Below are positions 15,461 through 24,000 of a stretch of DNA of 64,000 bases, piece after piece (position 1 is the stretch's first letter; the number at the start of each line of letters is the position of its first letter). The stretch spans positions 1-64,000 of the forward strand of contig NZ_BNBO01000026.1 in assembly GCF_014655955.1 (NCBI RefSeq), read 5' to 3'. Both the position numbers and the translations under genes were made by a program. Source of the stretch: Kitasatospora indigofera (GTDB lineage Bacteria; Actinomycetota; Actinomycetes; Streptomycetales; Streptomycetaceae). The notes under the pieces were generated by a model. It searched no databases. It saw nothing but the letters and a program-made list of their open reading frames with translations, and had not been told where the DNA came from.

Positions 15461-18043
15461 TCAGCCCAGCGGCGGCAGGTCCTCCGCCTCCAGCGCGGTG
15501 AGCTGGCCGGGGGTGGGGTTGCCGAGTTCCGCCATCCGCTGGGCCTGCCGCTCGGTCATCTCCTGGAAGGTCTGCCGGGCCGAGCGGCCGTTGCCGAAGC
15601 CGGCGTCGCGCGGGACGGTCTCGAAGTGCCGCAGCAGCCGCTCCCGGGCGGTCGCGGTCAGCTCGTACCGGTGCTCCTGCGCCTGGTGCTCGACGATCGC
15701 CACCAGGTCGGCCGCCCGGTAGTCCTCGAAGAGCAGGGTGCGGGTGAAGCGCGAGGACAGGCCCGGGTTGGAGCCGATGAAGCGGGCCATGTCGGCCGGG
15801 TAGCCGGCGGCGATCACCACCACGTCGTCGCGGTGGTCCTCCATCAGCTTGACCAGGGTGGCGACGGCCTCCAGGCCGAAGTCGTGGCCGCCGGCGGCGG
15901 GCACCAGCGAGTACGCCTCGTCGATGAAGAGCACCCCGCCGAGCGCCCGGTTGAAGGCGGCGGCCGTCCGCGGCCCGGTGTGGCCGACGTACTCGCCGAC
16001 CAGCGCGCTGCGGTCGACCTCCACCAGGTGGCCCTGGCGCAGCAGGCCGAGCGCCTTCAGCAGCCGGCCGTAGAGCCGGGCGACGGTGGTCTTGCCGGTG
16101 CCGGGGTTGCCGGCGAAGACCAGGTGGCGGCTGAGCGGCGGGGCGGGCAGGCCGGCCTCCTGGCGCAGCCGCACCGCCTGCATCAGCTTCACCATGGAGT
16201 GCACGTCGTGCTTGACCCGGTCGAGGCCGACCAGGGTGCCGAGCTCCGCCAGCAGGTCGTCCAGGTGCTCCTCGGCCGGCTCGGGCGGCGGCCCGGCCGG
16301 GGCCAGGGCGGCGGGCGGGAGCGCGGGGGCGCCGGCGGGCAGTCCGAAGGGGGCCGGCGCGGCGGCCGGCGGCGCCGGGCGGTCGCCGAGGTCGCACTCC
16401 TCGAACACGGGCGCCGCGCCCTCCTCGCCGCCCAGCGCCTCGGCGCAGTCCAGCACCCGGCAGCGGCGCAGCCGGGGGCCGGCGCCGGCGGCCAGGTGCA
16501 GGGCGGGGAAGGCGGAACGCACCACGTCGCAGGAGGTGAGCAGGCCGCCGGAGTCCTGGGCGAAGTAGATGCCGTTCTTGCCGGCGCCCTCGATCCGCAG
16601 GCCGCCGACCACCGGGCGGGCGCCCGTCCACACCACCAGGCCCGAGCCGGCGCTGTCCTCGACCGTGCCGCCCTCCACGGTGACCTCGGAGCCGGTGTCC
16701 AGCAGGATCCCGGCCGCGCCGGCGCCGGACACCCGGTTGCCGACGAGTTCGGCCTTGGCGCCCGGGCCGATCTCCAGGCCGCTGCGGACGGTCGCGGTGA
16801 CGGTCGAGTGGGCGATCCGGGAGCCGGCCGGCGAGGAGACGGTGACCCCGGTGTCGGCGGCCGAGATCCGGCAGCCGGTGACGGTCGCGGCCGACTGCTC
16901 GGTGACCGCCACGCCGGCCATGGTGACCCCGCTGACGGCGCAGTCGGTGAGGGCGGCGCGGGCCCGGCCGGCCAGGTGCACGCCGTGCTCGGCGCCGCCG
17001 CGGACCCGGCTGTCGGTGAGGGTGCCGTCGGCCTCGCCGGAGAGGTGCAGGGCGCTGAAGGCGCAGTCGTCCAGCCGGCAGTCGGTGAGTTCGGCGCGGG
17101 CGGAGCCGGTGGCGAGCAGCCCGTTGGCGGCCGGCTCCCGGACGGTGCAGCCGCGGGCGACCAGGCGGCCCTCGTCCTGCACCACCAGGGCGCTGGCGCC
17201 GGCGCCGCCGATCCGGCAGTCGGCGAGTTCGGCCCGGGCGGAGCCGGTGACCTGCACCCCGGCGGCGCCGGCCGACTCCACCCGGGTGCCGTCGGCGCCG
17301 GCCCGGGAGTCGTCCTCCAGCAGCAGTCCGGCGCGGCCGGTCCGGTGCAGGACGGAGTCGCCGAGCCGCAGCCGGGACCGGCCGCGCAGCCGGATGCCCG
17401 AGCCGGTGGTGGACTCCAGGCGCAGCCGGACGGCGTCCAGCCGGGCGGTGCCGGACAGCACCACGCCGGTGCCGTCGACGGTGGTGATCACGGTGTCCTC
17501 GGCCCGGACCCGGGCGCCGCCGGACAGCCGCAGCGCGGCCAGCCGGGCGCCCTCCAGCCGGCAGTGCCGCAGCAGCACGGCGGAGGTGCCCTGCGCGTCG
17601 TCCTGATCGCCCGGTCCGTCCTGCTCGGCCCGCTCCGGTCCGCGGACCTCGATCCGGCCGCCGCGCACGGTGCAGTGGGCGAGCACCACGCCGGCGCCGG
17701 GGGCGACGCTGACCGCGGGCTCGCCCGGGTCGGCGGCCTCGATGTCCAGGCTGCGGACCAGGCAGTCCGGTCCCTGGACGGTGAGGGCCGGGCCGGCCCC
17801 GGCAGGGGCGGCCAGCACCACGGTGCCGGAGCCCTGGCGGGCGACCAGCACCACCCGGCGCTCCAGGACCACCGCCTCCTCGTAGCGGCCGGGGTCGACC
17901 ACCACGGTGTCGCCGGGGACGGCGGCCCGCAGGGCGTCGCCGATCAGGCGGTGGGCGCCGCGCCCGCGCGGGCCGACGGCGTGGATCCGGGTGGGCTGCT
18001 CGGCCGGCCGGGCGGCGCTCTGACGGGTGGTCCGACGATCCAT
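15461..18043 (-). CDS. Right-handed beta-helix / CbxX-type AAA+ ATPase (EccA-like)
   Basis: An 860-residue fusion. Residues about 25-560 are a right-handed parallel beta-helix with many 22-24-residue turns of the type G-I-L/V-x-x-G-x-A-x-x-x-x-C (for example SARAELTDCRLDDC). Residues about 600-850 are a CbxX/CfqX AAA+ ATPase: Walker A GNPGTGKTT near residue 645, Walker B VLFIDEAYSL near 705, and a late arginine region SSRFTRTLLF. The ATPase matches EccA of ESX/type VII secretion, where it is thought to act on substrates or chaperones in the cytoplasm. The ATG overlaps the stop of the giant gene by one base, so the two are probably translationally coupled. The helix may be a substrate-binding scaffold; that is inference. 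Confidence 0.85.
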   Translation of the reverse strand: MDRRTTRQSAARPAEQPTRIHAVGPRGRGAHRLIGDALRAAVPGDTVVVDPGRYEEAVVLERRVVLVARQGSGTVVLAAPAGAGPALTVQGPDCLVRSLDIEAADPGEPAVSVAPGAGVVLAHCTVRGGRIEVRGPERAEQDGPGDQDDAQGTSAVLLRHCRLEGARLAALRLSGGARVRAEDTVITTVDGTGVVLSGTARLDAVRLRLESTTGSGIRLRGRSRLRLGDSVLHRTGRAGLLLEDDSRAGADGTRVESAGAAGVQVTGSARAELADCRIGGAGASALVVQDEGRLVARGCTVREPAANGLLATGSARAELTDCRLDDCAFSALHLSGEADGTLTDSRVRGGAEHGVHLAGRARAALTDCAVSGVTMAGVAVTEQSAATVTGCRISAADTGVTVSSPAGSRIAHSTVTATVRSGLEIGPGAKAELVGNRVSGAGAAGILLDTGSEVTVEGGTVEDSAGSGLVVWTGARPVVGGLRIEGAGKNGIYFAQDSGGLLTSCDVVRSAFPALHLAAGAGPRLRRCRVLDCAEALGGEEGAAPVFEECDLGDRPAPPAAAPAPFGLPAGAPALPPAALAPAGPPPEPAEEHLDDLLAELGTLVGLDRVKHDVHSMVKLMQAVRLRQEAGLPAPPLSRHLVFAGNPGTGKTTVARLYGRLLKALGLLRQGHLVEVDRSALVGEYVGHTGPRTAAAFNRALGGVLFIDEAYSLVPAAGGHDFGLEAVATLVKLMEDHRDDVVVIAAGYPADMARFIGSNPGLSSRFTRTLLFEDYRAADLVAIVEHQAQEHRYELTATARERLLRHFETVPRDAGFGNGRSARQTFQEMTERQAQRMAELGNPTPGQLTALEAEDLPPLG

Positions 18044-21000
18044 CAGGGGTTCTGTCCTTGCTGCGGGCCGGGGGCCGGCGGGAGCGGGTTGCGGTACCAC
18101 GGGGGGTTGATGCTCGCCCGGTAGGCGTTGGTCAGCCAGAGCGAGGTGACGGTCTTCTCGAAGATCTTGAAGGGCAGCTGGAGCCAGAACTCGCCGAAGC
18201 CCTGCCGGTGGAAGAACCGGCTGCCGCCGCCCATGATCACGGCGTTCTTGGCCAGCGCGGCGCTGCTCGCGGTGGTGAGCCCGGCCAGGCCGGCGATGCC
18301 GCCGTCCAGGAAGGCGTCCATGCCGCTCAGCACGTGGGTCTTGCCGTCGGCGCCGGTGACGCCCCAGACGGCGGCGTTCATCGAGCCGTTCACCCAGCCG
18401 ACCACGCCGCCGAGGGCCGCGTTGTAGAAGAAGTCGTAGGTGCCGCCGCGCCAGCGGGTCGGGGTCTCGTTGCCGGCCCACTCGTTGGCCCAGTTCTTGT
18501 CGTGGTTGTTGGGCCGGCGCATCTCGTGCTTACCGCCGTCCACGTTGCCCCAGACCGACTTCGGGCCGCCGGTGAAGGAGCCGCGGATCTCGTGCATGCC
18601 GGTGCTGACCAGGCTCTTCACGCCCGCGCCGACCGCCGCGTTGGCGAAGGCCTTCAGCGCGTCCTTGCCGGTGAACGGCTTGTTGTTGGCCGCCGCCACG
18701 ATCCCGTTGACGGCCAGGTTGGCGCCGAACTCCAGGATGAACTCCTGGCCGAACTCCAGCGCGACCTTCTTCGCCAGCACCTTCCAGTACGGCTGGTAGA
18801 GCGCCTCGCCGAGCGGCACCCGGCCGCCGGCCGCGGCGGGCAGCCCCGGAACGCCGTCCAGCGCGTTCTGCATCCGCGGGACGCGCACCGAGACCGAGTC
18901 GCCCCAGGGCAGCCGGTTGGCCTCGCGGACCCGCCGGCCGAAGCCGCGGATCTCGGTGAGCGGGCCGCGGAAGTCGTACTCGTTGCCGGTGACCCGCAGG
19001 CCGCCGCCGGGGGTGCTCTCCCAGACCAGGCCGCTGTCGGTGCGCTGGGCGACGATCCGCCCGGTGCCGTCGTAGCGGCGCCACTGGCTGCGCCAGGCGT
19101 CCTTCTCCAGGAAGGTGCCGTCGCCCAGCGGCTTGCGCTCCCGGACGACCGCGCCGTGGTCGAACTCCTTCCAGGCGCCCGCCGGGTGCGGCGCGCCGCC
19201 GCCCGGCACGTACTCGCGCACCCGCAGCGGTCCGTCGCCGAGCGCCAGGTGCGGGGGCACCTCGCGGACGGTGAGGGCCGGACCGCCGCCGGCCGGGCGG
19301 AACTCGTCCCGGAAGTGCCGGGCGCCGGCCTGCCGGCCGTCCTCCCAGGCCCGGGTGGTGCCGTTCCACCAGCGGCGGACCTGCTGCCCGGCGCCGTAGT
19401 CGACGACGGCGCCGCCCGGCCCGTACTTCTGGGTGAACCAGCGCTCGCCGCCGCCGGGCGCGGTGCCCCGCCAGGAGTCGGTCCACCGGCCGCCGTCCAG
19501 CATGTTCCGCTCGCGGACGAGGGCGCCGGCGCCGTCGAAGTCGCGGAAGGAGTCGTCCCAGGGCAGCCGCGGGTCCGCGGAGCCGCGGAAGAACGTCCGG
19601 TTGCCGGTGGTCACGTTGCCGAGGTGGTCGGTGGCCGTCCAGGTCCAGCGCGCGGAGTCCGGGCGGCCGGTGCCGGTGATCCGCGCCGGGTTGCCGTGCG
19701 CGTCGCTCCAGGTGTCGTGGGTGCCGGTCAGGTTGCCGTGCGCGTCGCGCTGCACCCAGGGGTTGTCCAGGCGCCCGTTGACCTGACCGGTCGCCGGGTT
19801 CACCTGCGGCGGCACCCGGTACTCGCGGACCGAGCCGTCCGCGAAGCCCTCCCGGGCCACCACCCAGCCGCCGGCCGGGTCCTGGAACCGGTCCTGCCAG
19901 ATCGGCCGGTTCGCGCCGCCGCCGGGCGCCGGGGGCAGGTCGGCCCGGTAGCCGCGGCGGCCGGGCTCCTCCCAGGGGATGTGCGCGGGATGGGTCGGCG
20001 GGTGGCCGGGCGGGGCGGCGTGGTCGCCGACCTTGAGGGTGTTGCCGCTGTGCAGTTTGACGGTCGAGCGGACGAAACGGCCGTCGGCGCCGAGGTCGAC
20101 CAGCGCGCCGTCCATGGCGACGTAGCGCACCCCGCCGACGGCGTTGACCCCGCCCGCGTTCACCCCGCCGGTCTTGTTCCAGTGGAAGGTCTGGAAGCGG
20201 GTGTCGGTCGCCAGATGGGCGGCGGCGCCCTGCGGGGTACCGGCGTGCACCAGCCGGTCGCGCACCCAGACCGGCGGCCGCTGCTCGGACCACCGGGAGG
20301 TGACCAGGACGCCCTGGTCGGTGGTCAGCACCTCGCGCTTGCCGACCTCCTTGCCGTGCGGGGACTGCCGCTCCCAGGTGTGCTGGACGCCGGCCCGCCA
20401 GGTGTGCTCCTGGAAGTGGCCCGCCTTGTCCGGGCCGTGCGCCATCCCGTACTGCTTCTGGACGAGGGTGTTGTCGGCCAGCCGGTCGGTCCAGCCGCCG
20501 TCCCGGTGCGGGGTGCGCGGGCCGTGCGCCAGCTCGGTGCCGGCGCCGTCGAAGCGGTGCCAGGTCCAGCGGCCGCCGGCGCCCCGGACGGCGAAGGTGT
20601 GGCCGGCCACCCCGCCGGTCTTCTGCAGGCCGTCGCGGTACTCGTGCACGGTGGTGCCCCGGTGGTCGACGTCCCGCCAGCCGAAGCCGGAGGTGTCGTA
20701 GCGGCGGGTGCCGTGCCCGGCCAGCGCGCCGGTGTCGTCCCAGTGGGCCCAGCCGGTCCGGCGGTTGAGGTCGCCGAAGGCGATGGTGTCGGTGCGGCGG
20801 TAGGCGTCCAGCACACCGCCGCCGGGCAGCACCCGGCGCTCGAACACCTCCACCGGCGTGTACGTCGAGCCGAGCAGCCGGATCCGGCCGCCGTCGCCGG
20901 TGATCTGGACCCGCCCGTGGTGGAAGGCACCGGTGCCGGCGGCCGGCGCGGGGTGCGCGGCGGCCGGGTGCGGCTGCCGGCTCCAGGTGGCCCCGGCGGC

Positions 21001-24000
21001 CGGGGTGTGGTCGATGACGTACTGGTGGTCGGTGCGTCGCCCGCCGTCCAGCACGTTGACGCCCTGGTGGGTGACGGCGCCGCCGTTGGGGTCGTACGCG
21101 GTGAACTCCCCGTCCCGGGCGCCGCCCGGGCGGTCGAAGGTGACCTGGAGGCCGCCGTCCGCACGGACGGTGACGACCCGGTGCGGCACCGCCGTGCCGG
21201 CCGCGTCCTCCAGCCGGCCGGGTGCCCGGACGCCGGCCGGGTTCGGCTCGGGGACGACCGCGAAGGTCCCGTCCGGGTTGCCGTCCGGGCCGCGCAGCGA
21301 GGTGCCGGCCTCCAGCCTGCTGCCGTCCGCGCCGTGCCGGACGAAGTCGCCGCCGGCCGTGGTGTCGGTGATCTGGCGGACGCCGCCCGGCCGTTCGGTG
21401 ACGGTCAGGTGCGGCAGCGGGGCGTCGGTGGCGTCCACCACGGTCAGGGTGCGCGGACCGCCCTGCGGGGTGTGCGCCACCACCCACCGGTCGGCCGGGG
21501 CGCCGCCCGGGCCGCGCAGCCGGGTCGCGTCGTCGGTGAGCCGGCCGGCGTCGTCGAAGACCTGGTGGCCGCCGTCGAGGTCGCCGACCCGGAACCCGGT
21601 GCCGTCCGCGGTGACGACCCGTCGGGGGTCGGGCCGGAAGCCGCCGTCCAGCCAGTGCGGGGCGGGGGCCGGCGGGTGGGGCGGTCCGCCCACCGGGTGC
21701 TCCAGGTGGCCGACCTGCACCCCGCCCGCGTCCAGCAGCTGCTGCCCCCGGGCGTCCAGCGTGCCGTCCGCGCCGTGCCGCTCGTAGCGCAGGCCGCCGC
21801 CCGGGGTGGTGGGCGGCCGCTCGACCCGGAACCCGCCGCCCGGGTGGGCCACCACCCGCTCCGGCAGACCGGCCCCCGTGATGTCGGTGAGCAGGTGGCC
21901 GCCGGCGCCGTCCGGCACCGCGAACCGGGCCCCGCGCAGGCCCCCGGCGTCGGCCAGCGACAGGCCGGTCTCCACCCGCAGGCCGTCCGCGCCGTGACGG
22001 ACCGAGACACCGGTGGCGGCGTCGGTGATCCGGACCGTGCCGTCGGGCAGGGTGGTGACCGGCTGCGCCAGCCGGGTGCCGGCCGCGTCGGTCAGCACAT
22101 GACCGCCCGTACCGTCCGGCACCGCGAACCGGGCCCCGCGCAGACCCGCGCCGTCGCCGAGCGCCAGGCCCTGCTCGGCGAAGCCGCCCTGCGGGGTGTA
22201 CCGGGTGGAGGCACCGGTGTGCGGGTCGGTGACCCGCCAGCCGCCGCCCGCCAGCGGGTCGGCGGTCAGGCCGTTCGGCCGGCCCGCGGCGTCGGTGATC
22301 CGGTGCGGGGCACCGTCCACCAGGAAGTGGCCGCCCCGGGCTCCGGCGGCGTCGGCCAGCGACAGGCCGGTCTCCACCCGCAGGCCGTCGGCCCCGTACC
22401 GGACCGAGACACCGGTGCCGGCGTCGGTGATCCGGACCGTGCCGTCGGGCAGGGTGGTGACCGGCTGCGCCAGCCGGGTGCCGGCCGCGTCGGTCAGCAG
22501 ATGGCCCCCCGCGCCGTCCGGCACCGCGAACCGGGCCCCGCGCAGACCCGCGCCGTCGCCGAGCGCCAGGCCCTCGTCCAGGAACCGGCCCTGCACGTCG
22601 ACGTGCACGGACCGGCCGGTGACCGGGTGGGTGACCCGCAGGCCGGCGCCGCCGGGAAGCACGTCCAGCCGGTGCCCGCCGGGGCCGGCCAGGGCGTGGG
22701 TGAGCGTCCCGTTGTCGTGGGAGAGCACCAGGACCGGGCCGACCCGGACACCGCCGGCGTCGAGCAGCGGACGGCCCTCCTCGACCAGCGCGCCGCCCTG
22801 GTCGAAGCCGCGGTGCCCGCCGGTGAGCGGGTCGCGCAGGTCGAAGCCCCCGCCGGGCCGGGCGGTGACGTTCAGCGGCAGCCGGCCGGTGGCGTCGCGC
22901 ACCTCGTGGGTGGGGGCGCCGTGCCCGTCGAAGTCGGTGTGCACCCACTGGCCGGTGGGTGCGCCGTCCAGGCCGCCCAGCGGGATCTCCTCGGCGACCA
23001 GTCGGCCGGTGCCGTCGTAGCTCTGGGTGCTGCCCAGATGGGCGTTGTGCACGTCGAAACCGCCACCGGGCCGGGCCACCGGCTGCAGCAGCGGGTCCGG
23101 GACGTTGTGCGCGTCCAGCATCCGGTGGACCGGCCCGCCGGGCGTGACGGTGGTCTCGATCCGCCAGCCGTTCGGGCCTGCCGCCGCGCTGTCGGCCAGC
23201 GGGAGCAGCACCGGCGGCGGGGGCGGGGCCTGGACCAGGACCTGCGGCACCGGCTGCGGGTTGAGCTGCGGCATCGCCTGGGAGCCGCCGGAGCCGCCGA
23301 GCAGCCGGGGGCGCTCGCGCAGGCTGTCGGCGCTGAGCCGGGCGAGGTCCTGGTCCATCCGGGCCGGGTCGACACCCAGGGCGCCGAGCCGGTCCAGGCT
23401 CTCGTCGAGGCGCTGCGCGGCGAGGTCCGCCGAGGCCTGGGCGTGGATCCGGACGGGGCTCGGCCGGGAGCCGGAGCCCGGACGGGCGTCCAGGTCGGCG
23501 AGCAGCCGCTCGGCCTTGCCGAACTCGTGCCGGGCCAGGGTGAGTTCCTGCCAGGCCTGGAGCTTGGCGGCGCGGGCCGGGTCGTCGGCGGCGCCGAACA
23601 GGGCGACCACCCGGTCGCTCTGCTGCCGCCAGAGCTGGTCGAGCTGGGCGCCCGTCAGCCGGCCCGGGCCGGCTCCGGCGCCGTGCGGGGCCGCGCCGGC
23701 CGCCGGCGGGTGCACCGGCGGGGCCTGCACGAGCGGGGCCTGGACCAGCGGCGGCGGGGTGTGGACGGCCGGGCCCGGGGTGTGGACGGCGGGCGGCTGC
23801 ACAACGGAGCTGACCGGGGGCGGGGTGAGGGACCGGCCGCCGTGGTCCAGCAGGCCGAGGGCATCGTCGACCCGGGTGACCGTACCGGCACCGGCTCCCG
23901 GCGCGTGCACGCCCGGCAGCACGGCGGGAGGCGCTGTGACGGTCCGGGGCGGGGCGAACTCCGACAGGTGGATGTTGACCTGATGGGCCGTCAACGCCTG

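Noticed and set aside
18043..19000. A toxin domain at the C-terminus of the giant protein
   Set aside because: I searched the last 300 residues for nuclease, deaminase and ADP-ribosyltransferase motifs by eye and saw none; only Ala/Gly helices and aromatic-rich segments are visible.
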